Assembly (NCBI RefSeq): GCF_016909015.1
Contig: NZ_JAFBFA010000058.1
Span: 1 to 15,795, forward strand
Origin: Gracilibacillus alcaliphilus
GTDB taxonomy: Bacteria; Bacillota; Bacilli; Bacillales; Amphibacillaceae
Length of the DNA stretch: 15,795 nt
Direction of reading: 5' to 3'
Part shown: piece by piece, positions 7,128-13,886 of the stretch
Position numbering within the stretch: position 1 is the first letter of the stretch
How the letters are laid out: the number at the start of each line of letters is the position of its first letter
The notes under the pieces: model-generated
The model's database searches: none
Seen by the model: the letters and a program-made list of their open reading frames with translations, nothing else
What the model was told of the DNA's origin: nothing
Position numbers and translations under genes: made by a program

Positions 7128-8719
7128 GAAATGTCTTACTCGTAGATGACGAAGTGCAAATACGCAGAGGATTACAATGGAAAGTAGATTGGGAAGAACT
7201 GGGGTTTCGGATTGCAGCAGAGGCAGCTAATGGAGAAGAGGCTTTAGCTCGTCTTGAGGAACAGAAGGTAGATCTTGTGTTGACAGATGTGCGAATGCCG
7301 GTGATGGACGGAATTGAGCTGGCGCGAAACTGTCAAGAAAGGCATCCTCATATTAAGGTTATTATTTTATCTGGTTATTCTGACTTTGAATATGTAAAAA
7401 ACTCGATGAAAAAAGGAGTGAGGGACTATTTACTGAAGCCGGTAGATCCGGATGAATTAACAGAAGTATTACAGCAAATGAGAATAGAAATTGACCAAGA
7501 CCGTACCAAACAATTGGAGCTGGATCGAGTCAAACGATTAGTAAGGACACAGCTGCAAGAAGTACAGGAACAGTACTTGTTATCACTAGTGAAGGAAGAA
7601 TGGTTTCAGTATAGCTTGGTGCAGGAACGGCTGCAGCAGTTGAAGCTTGATCTGTTATTGAAGGATCAGTTAAACGCTCAATTTATAACAGTCGAAGTAA
7701 GAGACTTTAGCGGTCAGGCTAACCGGGTCAACGAATTAAGAATGGCCTTTCAAATGCTGTGCAAAGAATTGGCTGAATTACGTTCAGGAATATTTGCCTT
7801 TTATGATCCTAGTTATACCAATATGATGCACTTTTTGACTTTATTAGAAGAGGGGGTTGCTAACCAGCCCGTCCAATTTGTAAAATCGATTCAGCATCAA
7901 ATCAAAACCTTATTAAAATTAGAGCCGGTGATCGGAATCGGTAATCCAGTAAATGGCTTGCCTGAATTTAAGACAGGCTATATCTCCAGCTTACTCTCGT
8001 GGAGTCAAAGTCAGCTAGGTCAACACTCTCAGGTAATTGATGAACATGTACGAAGAGAAGGATTGGTTGATTTTTCACCAGAATTAGAGAAGCATATTAT
8101 TAATGCTATTGAACAGATGGATATGCCTAGGTTTGATAAGGAATTGGAGATTCTTTTAGGAGAAGAGACGAATCAATCGGTACAATCGTTTTCGATTGTA
8201 GCCAATCGGATTCTGTTTTGTCTAGGCTCGATTGCTAAGAAATACGATGTGGAGACCAGTGATACCCAACAAGTAGTCTGGCAGTGCCAGCAAGGCATTT
8301 GGGAGCTGAATGCTCAACATAAAGTAAGAACCCAACTTACCAAACTTGCAGCGTTAATCGTTGAGCAGATTCGTAGTACAAGAACAACAGATGGCAAACA
8401 GATCGTTGACGGTGTCCGCCGCTATATTGATCAATACTATGGCAATGATATTTCATTAACAACCCTATCAGAGCTTTTTCATATTAATAGTGCGTATTTA
8501 TCAGAAATTTTCAAGCTGCAAATCGGCAAAAATTTTAGTGAATATTTAACAGAGGTACGGGTAAAGGAGGCAAAGAAATTTCTGGAAGACCCCCATTTGA
8601 AAATTATTGATGTGGCGAATTTAGTCGGTTTTTCAAGTTCTGCTTATTTTAGTACAGTCTTTAAGAAACATGTAGGTGACACGCCAGCTAATTATCGAAA
8701 ATCAGTCGGAATGGAATAA
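7124..8719 (+). CDS. yesN: YesN-type response regulator, REC plus AraC-family HTH
   Basis: A 531-residue cytoplasmic transcription regulator paired with the kinase just upstream; the two genes overlap by four bases (ATGA), indicating translational coupling. The receiver domain (1-120) has the acidic pair D8/D9, phospho-acceptor D55 in TDVRMPVMDG and K105 in LLKP. A long middle region (about 125-420) with coiled-coil character is usual for YesN proteins and has no assigned activity. The C-terminal 100 residues (426-527) form the double helix-turn-helix AraC domain, including ANLVGFSSSAYFSTVFKKHVGDTP. Regulators of this class bind direct repeats next to -35 regions and activate nearby sugar transport genes. 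The repeated 39-bp elements before yesL and the permease operon (10073-10111 and 11876-11914) are its best candidate targets in the window; this is inferred. Confidence 0.93.
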   Translation: MRNVLLVDDEVQIRRGLQWKVDWEELGFRIAAEAANGEEALARLEEQKVDLVLTDVRMPVMDGIELARNCQERHPHIKVIILSGYSDFEYVKNSMKKGVRDYLLKPVDPDELTEVLQQMRIEIDQDRTKQLELDRVKRLVRTQLQEVQEQYLLSLVKEEWFQYSLVQERLQQLKLDLLLKDQLNAQFITVEVRDFSGQANRVNELRMAFQMLCKELAELRSGIFAFYDPSYTNMMHFLTLLEEGVANQPVQFVKSIQHQIKTLLKLEPVIGIGNPVNGLPEFKTGYISSLLSWSQSQLGQHSQVIDEHVRREGLVDFSPELEKHIINAIEQMDMPRFDKELEILLGEETNQSVQSFSIVANRILFCLGSIAKKYDVETSDTQQVVWQCQQGIWELNAQHKVRTQLTKLAALIVEQIRSTRTTDGKQIVDGVRRYIDQYYGNDISLTTLSELFHINSAYLSEIFKLQIGKNFSEYLTEVRVKEAKKFLEDPHLKIIDVANLVGFSSSAYFSTVFKKHVGDTPANYRKSVGME

Positions 8720-8728
8720 AGGTGATGA

Positions 8729-10057
8729 ATGATGAAACGAATTATTTATACCAGTTTATTTGTGCTGTTAGTTAGTGTGATCATCGGTTATCTGGTTATA
8801 TTGGTACGCCCGTTGTCCTTACAAGAAGAAGACCTTGAACAAATGGATGAGGAGGAGGAGGTTGTTCAGTTAACATTTTGGCGGAATTATGGAAATGCAG
8901 CAGAAAATAAGGCCTATAACGAGATTTTGGAAGACTTTCATCAAGCTCATCCCAATATTCATGTCACGATGCAGAATGTCGAATATGTCAATTATGAAGT
9001 GAAACTGCGCACCGAATTAGTAACTGGAATAGGACCAGATATTATGGCGATTGATAGTCCGTATCTAGCTTTATATGCAGACGCAGGCATCTTAATGCCA
9101 TTAAATGATTTCTTGACAGAGGCAGACGGAATAGAGGATGATTTTTCTTCGGCCATTATGGAAGGACTGACTTATAAGGATCAATTGTATTTAATGCCAT
9201 TAATTGAGTCAAGTCTTGCCTTATATTACAATATGAATTTATTGGAGGACGCAGGTCTCCCTTTTCCAGAGGGTGATCCCGATCAGCCGCTGACATGGGA
9301 TGAAGTGGTCGAGTTACTAAAGGCAGGCCAACGTCCGGAAGAAGAGATTTATGGTATAGATCCTGCTCAAGGTTTTGGCAGTGGTGAGGCACCTGCTTAT
9401 TTTAAGCTTCCGATTATCTGGCAGTTTGGCGGCGAGGTAGTCAGCCCAGACGTAACAACAGCGAGCGGATACTTGGATTCGGAGGAGACGATCGAGGCGT
9501 TACAATTTTATCAAGATTTATATCATAAGGATAAAGTAGCTGTTAGAGAGCTGCCCGCTTCAGCTTTTGAAAATAATCAATTGATGATGACAATATTGGG
9601 GACATGGGCGATAACAGATTTGGAGGAACAAGGATTAAAGTTAGGGGAAGACTTTGGTATTGCCCCACTTCCAAAGGCTGACTATCAAGTTGTTCCTAAT
9701 GGCAGCTGGGCACTCGGTATGCTGTCCTCCACTAGTCATCCGGAAGAGGCTTGGGAGTTTATCCGTTATGTCACCAGTTATGGAGCTATGAAAAAATACA
9801 GCTCGATCACAGGTGAAGTCCCTGCACGGTATTCTGTAGCGGAGGATCTGCCTAAGTTTAATACGTATCCATATAATATTTTCGCAGAACAGGCCTATTC
9901 CTATTCCAAAAATCGCCCGGTTACGCCTGCTTATCCAGATATAAGCATAGCGATTAAGCAATTGTTTGAAGATATTGGTTTAGCGAATCAAGATGTGGAG
10001 ACGGCTGTAGAGGAAGCGGTAGAAACGATTAATCAGCGACTAAGTGAGGTCGATTAA
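8729..10057 (+). CDS. Extracellular sugar-binding protein with an uncleaved N-terminal anchor
   Basis: A 442-residue family 1 solute-binding protein (SBP_bac_1), expected to face outward and bind an oligosaccharide. The mature part begins with LTFWRNYG and contains the family patterns GIGPDIMAID, LPFPEGDPDQPLTWDE and PNGSWALGM. The N-terminus is unusual: a hydrophobic helix (about 5-27) is followed by an acidic linker with no cysteine, so it cannot be a standard lipoprotein and is probably held by the helix. It starts 9 bases after yesN, with AGGTGA as ribosome binding site; ATG 8732 is an equally good start, one codon shorter. No permease gene is adjacent, and the permeases further on have their own lipoprotein. 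It may therefore present ligand to the YesM sensor, or serve as a second binding protein for the same importer. Confidence 0.88.
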   Translation: MMKRIIYTSLFVLLVSVIIGYLVILVRPLSLQEEDLEQMDEEEEVVQLTFWRNYGNAAENKAYNEILEDFHQAHPNIHVTMQNVEYVNYEVKLRTELVTGIGPDIMAIDSPYLALYADAGILMPLNDFLTEADGIEDDFSSAIMEGLTYKDQLYLMPLIESSLALYYNMNLLEDAGLPFPEGDPDQPLTWDEVVELLKAGQRPEEEIYGIDPAQGFGSGEAPAYFKLPIIWQFGGEVVSPDVTTASGYLDSEETIEALQFYQDLYHKDKVAVRELPASAFENNQLMMTILGTWAITDLEEQGLKLGEDFGIAPLPKADYQVVPNGSWALGMLSSTSHPEEAWEFIRYVTSYGAMKKYSSITGEVPARYSVAEDLPKFNTYPYNIFAEQAYSYSKNRPVTPAYPDISIAIKQLFEDIGLANQDVETAVEEAVETINQRLSEVD

Positions 10058-10072
10058 TTTTTTGCTTGGATG

Positions 10073-10111
10073 CCAAAGATTTTATAATCCAGATTCCAAA
10101 AATATTGCAAT
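10073..10111 (+). promoter_or_regulatory. Tandem direct-repeat activator box before yesL (copy 1)
   Basis: Two 16-bp repeats, CCAAAGATTTTATAAT (10073-10088) and CCAAAAATATTGCAAT (10096-10111), are 12/16 identical with starts 23 bp apart. The whole 39-bp block is 31/39 identical to 11876-11914. The downstream repeat reaches where a -35 box would be. This is a candidate site for the YesN-type regulator; the assignment is inferred. Confidence 0.6.
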
Positions 10112-10128
10112 CGATAGCTATTCTTTTT

Positions 10129-10137
10129 TGTTACAGT
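10129..10137 (+). promoter_or_regulatory. Extended -10 promoter of yesL
   Basis: TG (10129-10130), one base, then TACAGT (10132-10137), beginning 21 bases after the last base of the direct repeat (20-bp gap). No -35 hexamer is recognisable, in keeping with activator dependence. Confidence 0.5.
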
Positions 10138-10162
10138 GGGGATAGAGAAGGAGTGAGCCGAT

Positions 10163-10783
10163 ATGATAGAAAAAAGATGGTATATGCGGATAGGAAATCT
10201 AGGCTTTAACTTACTATATTTGAATGTATTATGGATAGTATTTACTTTGTTAGGGTTAGTTATCTTTGGTCTCTTCCCGGCAACTGCAGCTTTATTCGCT
10301 GTGGTGAGGAAAATGATTTTGGAAGATGAAGATACGGCAATATTTCCTGAATTTGTTAGCCAATTTAAGGCATCGTTCAAGACCGCGAATTTACTCGGAT
10401 ATATTGTTTCTTTGATCGGTTTATTCTTGTTAATCGATTTTCGCATCGTTCAGAATATCAGTCATGAAGGTGTACAAGTGTTATTATTTAATCTTATTCT
10501 GCTTATCGGTGTATTGTATTTAGTCGCTCTGTTATATGTTTTTCCGGTATATGTTCACTTTGATCTGACATGGAAAGAATATCTCCAGTATGCTTGTATT
10601 TTGACGATTGCCCGTCCCTTGCAAACGATGATGTTAGTAGCCTTTATTGCGGCAGTAGTCTTTCTATATATTTTAATCCCAGCCATCGTGCTCGTACTAG
10701 GCGCCAGTTTGATGAGTTTTGTAGTGATGAAGATCGCCTCACTATCATTTCCAAAGAAGCAAATACTACAGGAATCGGCATAA
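10163..10783 (+). CDS. yesL: YesL-type DUF624 membrane protein
   Basis: A 206-residue integral membrane protein of the DUF624/YesL family. It opens with a short cytoplasmic tail, MIEKRWYMRIGNLGFNLLYLN, and then four to five hydrophobic segments, roughly at 18-45, 74-95, 103-125, 150-180 and near 185. FPATAAL (about 38-44) after the first helix is characteristic of the family. The molecular function is unknown; members are typically encoded beside YesM/YesN sensors and LplB/YtcP sugar importers, suggesting an accessory role in sensing or transport. AAGGAG lies 9 bases before the ATG. It is transcribed alone: it has its own promoter carrying the direct-repeat box shared with the permease operon, and it ends at a strong terminator. 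Confidence 0.87.
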   Translation: MIEKRWYMRIGNLGFNLLYLNVLWIVFTLLGLVIFGLFPATAALFAVVRKMILEDEDTAIFPEFVSQFKASFKTANLLGYIVSLIGLFLLIDFRIVQNISHEGVQVLLFNLILLIGVLYLVALLYVFPVYVHFDLTWKEYLQYACILTIARPLQTMMLVAFIAAVVFLYILIPAIVLVLGASLMSFVVMKIASLSFPKKQILQESA

Positions 10784-10790
10784 TCAGATA

Positions 10791-10833
10791 AACCTGCGAA
10801 GAGCAAGAGAAATACGGCTCCGCAGGTTTTTTT
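10791..10833 (+). terminator. Strong intrinsic terminator after yesL
   Basis: AACCTGCG (10791-10798) pairs perfectly with CGCAGGTT (10821-10828). An inner GAGC/GCTC stem (10801-10804, 10817-10820) extends it, and seven T residues run from 10827 to 10833. Confidence 0.92.
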
Positions 10834-11045
10834 ATGGGGAAAAATGATAAAAGCATGTGCAAGGCAGTGGTTAAGAACAAGGCTGTCATGGACAGAAGCA
10901 GAGGAAAAGTCATTCCCCAGTCCACGCCTCAATAGGCTTCCACGTCTATTTTTGTATGCTTAAGCCTTGCCAAAGATTCAGCGTTTTTCATATTTATTGT
11001 AATCTTAAAACGGGCTCCATAATCTAACCATCCACAAAAAATCAC

Positions 11046-11687
11046 TTATAATATACTTCTTAATTCTAACAAATCGTTAATAATAAAATCTGCTTGTGAT
11101 AATTCATCTGGTTTGGCAAAATCAAAGTTGCATCCAACAGCTGTTAGACCATTATCTTTTGCTGCTTTTATATCTGATAACCGATCTCCAACCACCACAG
11201 CTTCTTCAATTTCATATTTAGTTAAAATAGTTTTCACTAAATCAGATTTATGGAATGATGTAATTTGTTCAATACTAAATGTCTCTGTAACCCAATTGTT
11301 TAGATGATAATAACGAACAATAGCACGTAAATATTGGGGTACACCATTACTAGCAATAAATATAGATAATCCACTATTTTTTAAATGCGCAAAAGTATCT
11401 TCTACATGCGGATACAATGCCCCTTTTCCGTTATTAATATTTTTAACTAATCTCTCTTGAAAATAATCATTTATTTGTTCTCTTAATTCAACAGGTTGAT
11501 TTGGTACTAAAGTTTCCCATACTTCAGGCAAAGGTGCGCCCATCATCTCGCGGAATGTATCGATTGGGATAGCACCTTCCCATTTCCCTAAAGAAGCTAA
11601 ATGGTTAAAAGCATCCTCCAATGACACTTCCAAAATTTTATCTGTTTGAAATAAGGTTCCGTCCATATCAAAAATGACTGCTTGCAC
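11046..11687 (-). CDS. HAD-superfamily phosphatase (phosphoglycolate phosphatase/PGMB-like)
   Basis: A 213-residue cytoplasmic hydrolase on the strand opposite to every other gene here. All HAD motifs are intact: DMDGT with nucleophile D7 and D9, S113 in IASNG, K147 in HKSDLV, and GDRLSD with D168 and D172. Residues 14-90 form a helical C1-type cap, so it probably acts on a small phosphate ester such as phosphoglycolate or a sugar phosphate; the substrate cannot be read from sequence. The start is GTG at 11687, preceded by GGAAGGGGGAAG as ribosome binding site; DMDGT begins at residue 7, so little can be missing. It sits between yesL and the permease genes, both of which carry the shared activator box, so it looks like an insertion into an otherwise continuous sugar locus. 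To the eye it is more AT-rich than its neighbours. A role in sugar-phosphate handling is possible but unsupported. Confidence 0.88.
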   Translation of the reverse strand: MQAVIFDMDGTLFQTDKILEVSLEDAFNHLASLGKWEGAIPIDTFREMMGAPLPEVWETLVPNQPVELREQINDYFQERLVKNINNGKGALYPHVEDTFAHLKNSGLSIFIASNGVPQYLRAIVRYYHLNNWVTETFSIEQITSFHKSDLVKTILTKYEIEEAVVVGDRLSDIKAAKDNGLTAVGCNFDFAKPDELSQADFIINDLLELRSIL

Positions 11688-11782
11688 TATACTTCCCCCT
11701 TCCTTATTGATAAATCCTGTTGATGTAACGATACCATAATTGCAACAAAAAAGAGTAACGACATTTTAATAATTTTCCTCAT
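11687..11782 (-). CDS. Possible 31-residue hydrophobic peptide upstream of the HAD gene
   Basis: Reading leftward from ATG 11782, 31 codons run to a TAG that shares its last G with the GTG start of the HAD gene (TAGTG), a layout typical of translational coupling. The peptide begins MRKIIK, continues with a hydrophobic run SLLFFVAIMVSL, and ends in a polar, charged tail. This resembles a short exported peptide or the start of a signal sequence. The ribosome binding site is weak (GGATAG about 9 bases upstream). ATG 11764 in the same frame has GAGG about 12 bases upstream. It matches no family I recognise and could be chance. Confidence 0.25.
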   Translation of the reverse strand: MRKIIKMSLLFFVAIMVSLHQQDLSIRKGEV

Positions 11783-11875
11783 CTATTATTTCTATCCACA
11801 TCCAAGTCCAAAGACCCCGATCCAATGCCGCAAATCTAATTCTCTTAGAAATCTTTGAAAACCCCCCCCAATAAT

Positions 11876-11914
11876 CCAAAAAATTTATAATCCATCTGCC
11901 TAAGATATTGAAAT
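11876..11914 (+). promoter_or_regulatory. Tandem direct-repeat activator box before the permease operon (copy 2)
   Basis: Repeats CCAAAAAATTTATAAT (11876-11891) and CCTAAGATATTGAAAT (11899-11914) match at 10 of 16 positions with the same 23-bp period as the copy before yesL. The strongest conservation between the copies is TTTATAATCCA and ATATTG. It is a candidate YesN-type operator by position and form. Confidence 0.6.
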
Positions 11915-11931
11915 AAAACGCATACAATCTT

Positions 11932-11940
11932 TGATATATT
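11932..11940 (+). promoter_or_regulatory. Extended -10 promoter of the permease operon
   Basis: TG (11932-11933), one base, then TATATT (11935-11940). It starts after a 20-bp gap from the direct repeat, the same gap as at the yesL promoter. There is no -35 match at 16-18 bp. Transcription would start near 11947. Confidence 0.55.
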
Positions 11941-11960
11941 TAGGTTATGAAAAGCACAGC

Positions 11961-11977
11961 CCAAGTGAAGCACTTGG
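11961..11977 (+). promoter_or_regulatory. Leader hairpin next to the permease ribosome binding site
   Basis: CCAAGTG (11961-11967) and CACTTGG (11971-11977) form a perfect 7-bp stem around an AAG loop, three bases before AAGGAGG. It could stabilise the mRNA 5' end, affect ribosome access, or be an operator palindrome. Confidence 0.45.
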
Positions 11978-11994
11978 ATAAAGGAGGGGTTTGG

Positions 11995-12954
11995 ATGGCG
12001 ACACCAAAGTCAGATACCATCACGAGTGGCATGCCACAAGCCGAAAAAAAGAAAAATAGCCCGCTAGCATATATCCGAAAAAATTATATTCTCTATTTAT
12101 TTTTATTACCAGCTATTATTTTAGTATTTGTTTTCAATTATATTCCTATGTACGGGGTGACGATTGCGTTCAAAGATTTCAGTCCTTTGAAAGGGATTGC
12201 AGCGAGTGAATGGGTGGGGTTGGAACATTTTCGCAAATTTCTGGAATCGCCTAATTTTCAGCAAATATTTGTAAATACCATTAAGCTGAGTACATTTGAG
12301 CTATTGCTAGGATTCCCAGTCCCGATTATCTTGGCACTGATGCTGAATCAAGTCAGACGAGCAGGCATCAAAAAGAATATCCAATTAGTCATTTATGCAC
12401 CGCACTTTATCTCAGTAGTAGTTATTGCGGGGATGATTTTTATTTTCTTATCACCAGCTGGTCCATTAAATGCCTTGCTTGGTCTTGTATTAGACCGACC
12501 GGTTTCATTTATGTCAGAGCCGGGATATTTCCGGACCATTTTTATTGCTTCTGGGATTTGGCAGGGAGCAGGATTTGCCTCGATTATCTATGTAGCGGCG
12601 CTTTCCAATGTTGATCCGCAATTACATGATGCGGCAACGATTGATGGTGCTTCCTTGCTGCAGCGAATCCGTCATATTGATTTACAAACGTTAAAGCCGA
12701 CGATGACTGTCTTGTTTATCTTGGCAGTAGGTGGAATTATGACGATTGGGTTTGAAAAGGCCTACTTACTCCAAACTTCGATGAACTTGCCAGCTTCAGA
12801 GATAATTGATACCTATGTCTATAAGCGAGGCTTACAAGCAGCAGATTGGTCATTTGGTGCTGCCATTGGATTGTTTAATTCAGTGATTAGTTTGATTTTA
12901 TTAGTCACCGTTAACTTTATCGTGAAAAAAGTAAACGGAGAAACACTTTATTAG
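11995..12954 (+). CDS. lplB: ABC sugar transporter permease, LplB type
   Basis: One of the two inner-membrane subunits of a carbohydrate uptake importer (CUT1, LplB/UgpA-like). The 319 residues have an N-terminal cytoplasmic tail and about six membrane helices: LFLLPAIILVFVFNYIPMYG opens the first, and the binding-protein-dependent transport domain covers about 80-310. The EAA loop that contacts the ATPase reads VDPQLHDAATIDGASLLQRI, with the expected DAATIDGA core. The start at 11995 is chosen because AAGGAGG lies about 7 bases before it. The frame is open to an ATG at 11947, but that codon coincides with the predicted transcription start and lies before the leader hairpin. The gene is first in a three-gene operon controlled by the direct-repeat promoter. 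The substrate is probably a fructo-oligosaccharide, judged only from the GH32 neighbour. Confidence 0.93.
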   Translation: MATPKSDTITSGMPQAEKKKNSPLAYIRKNYILYLFLLPAIILVFVFNYIPMYGVTIAFKDFSPLKGIAASEWVGLEHFRKFLESPNFQQIFVNTIKLSTFELLLGFPVPIILALMLNQVRRAGIKKNIQLVIYAPHFISVVVIAGMIFIFLSPAGPLNALLGLVLDRPVSFMSEPGYFRTIFIASGIWQGAGFASIIYVAALSNVDPQLHDAATIDGASLLQRIRHIDLQTLKPTMTVLFILAVGGIMTIGFEKAYLLQTSMNLPASEIIDTYVYKRGLQAADWSFGAAIGLFNSVISLILLVTVNFIVKKVNGETLY

Positions 12955-12969
12955 AGAGGAGGCAGTTCC

Positions 12970-13860
12970 ATGAATAACAAATTAATCAATAATTCTAAGA
13001 CCGATAGATTTATCCTGTTTCTTAACAAAATCGTATTGAGCTTGATCGTGTTAATTGTAACTGTCCCTCTTTTGTACGTGCTGTTAGGTTCCTTCCTGCA
13101 GCCGGATGTACTCTTAACTAGAGGAATTTCCTTTGACCCTAGTCATTGGACCATTGATGGTTATGTCCGTATCTTCCAAGATGGTACGATTATGCGAGGT
13201 TTTTTCAATTCCATTATTTATGCAACTGGATTTACGTTAGTAGCCATTGTGTTTACAATTATGGCCGGTTATTCGCTGTCAGTTGATGGTTTAGTCGGTA
13301 AAAAGGCGATTATGATCTATTTCATTTTTACGATGTTTTTTAACGGTGGGATGGTTCCTACTTATTTATTAGTAAGAGAATTGGGCATGCTCAATACACC
13401 ATGGGCGATTATCCTGCCCGGGGCAATCACCGTTTGGAATATTATCTTAGCCAGAACGTATTTCAAAGGCTTGCCAGTAGCACTCAAAGAAGCTGCAATG
13501 ATCGATGGTGCATCCGATACAAGAATATTTTTAAGTATTATTCTGCCTTTATCGAAACCGATTATATTCGTATTAGCATTATACTCTTTTATCGGTCAAT
13601 GGAATGCCTATTTCAATGCGATGATTTACTTAGAAGATCGCAGTCTCTATCCATTGCAGTTAATTTTGCGTGATATTTTGATTCAAAATGAAGTCCAACC
13701 CGGTATGATTGGCGATCAAATGGCAAGGGCAGAGTTGCAGCGCTTGGCAGAAATGATCAAATACTCAGCAATTGTGATAGCTAGTTTACCATTGATGATT
13801 ATGTATCCTTTCTTCCAGAAGTACTTTGAAAAGGGAGTCATGGTCGGATCATTAAAATAA
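12970..13860 (+). CDS. ytcP: ABC sugar transporter permease, YtcP type
   Basis: The second membrane subunit of the importer (CUT1, YtcP/UgpE-like), 296 residues with six predicted helices. The first is about 18-40, ending in VPLLYVLLGSF. FFNGGMVPTYLLVRELGML is the signature seen in YtcP proteins, and the EAA loop reads LPVALKEAAMIDGASDTRIF, with the conserved EAA-IDGA core that docks on the ATPase. The C-terminus FEKGVMVGSLK is the typical YtcP ending. The gene starts 15 bases after its partner with AGGAGG 7 bases ahead of the ATG, so the two are co-expressed. The ATPase is not in the window; importers of this class commonly share the MsmX ATPase encoded elsewhere on the chromosome. Confidence 0.94.
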   Translation: MNNKLINNSKTDRFILFLNKIVLSLIVLIVTVPLLYVLLGSFLQPDVLLTRGISFDPSHWTIDGYVRIFQDGTIMRGFFNSIIYATGFTLVAIVFTIMAGYSLSVDGLVGKKAIMIYFIFTMFFNGGMVPTYLLVRELGMLNTPWAIILPGAITVWNIILARTYFKGLPVALKEAAMIDGASDTRIFLSIILPLSKPIIFVLALYSFIGQWNAYFNAMIYLEDRSLYPLQLILRDILIQNEVQPGMIGDQMARAELQRLAEMIKYSAIVIASLPLMIMYPFFQKYFEKGVMVGSLK

Positions 13861-13886
13861 TATAAAAAAAGTGAGGGGTTCAACGT

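Larger units (their letters stand above)
11688..11994. other. Divergent intergenic region between the HAD gene and the permease operon
   Basis: About 307 bases without an established gene. The left part (11688-11782) may encode the small peptide on the minus strand. The middle (11783-11875) is AT-rich with a run of eight C residues near 11862-11869 and no structure I can assign. The right part holds the activator box, the permease promoter and a leader hairpin, listed separately. Confidence 0.6.

Noticed and set aside
10644..10925. Minus-strand ORF with a hydrophobic start opposite yesL
   Set aside because: It starts with GTG without a convincing ribosome binding site, runs through the strong yesL terminator and overlaps yesL antisense; it looks like a shadow.
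10834..11045. Region between the yesL terminator and the HAD gene as a possible small RNA or IS remnant
   Set aside because: It contains only short inverted repeats (CTGTC/GACAG at 10883-10895, GCAAGGC/GCCTTGC about 100 bases apart) and no promoter-plus-terminator pair; nothing supports a gene.
11913..11926. cre-like sequence between the activator box and the -10 of the permease operon
   Set aside because: Only 8 of 11 defined positions fit and the leading TG is missing; the yesL promoter has no counterpart.
11947..11994. Upstream ATG extending the LplB permease by 16 residues
   Set aside because: It coincides with the predicted transcription start, has no ribosome binding site, and would place the leader hairpin and AAGGAGG inside the coding region.
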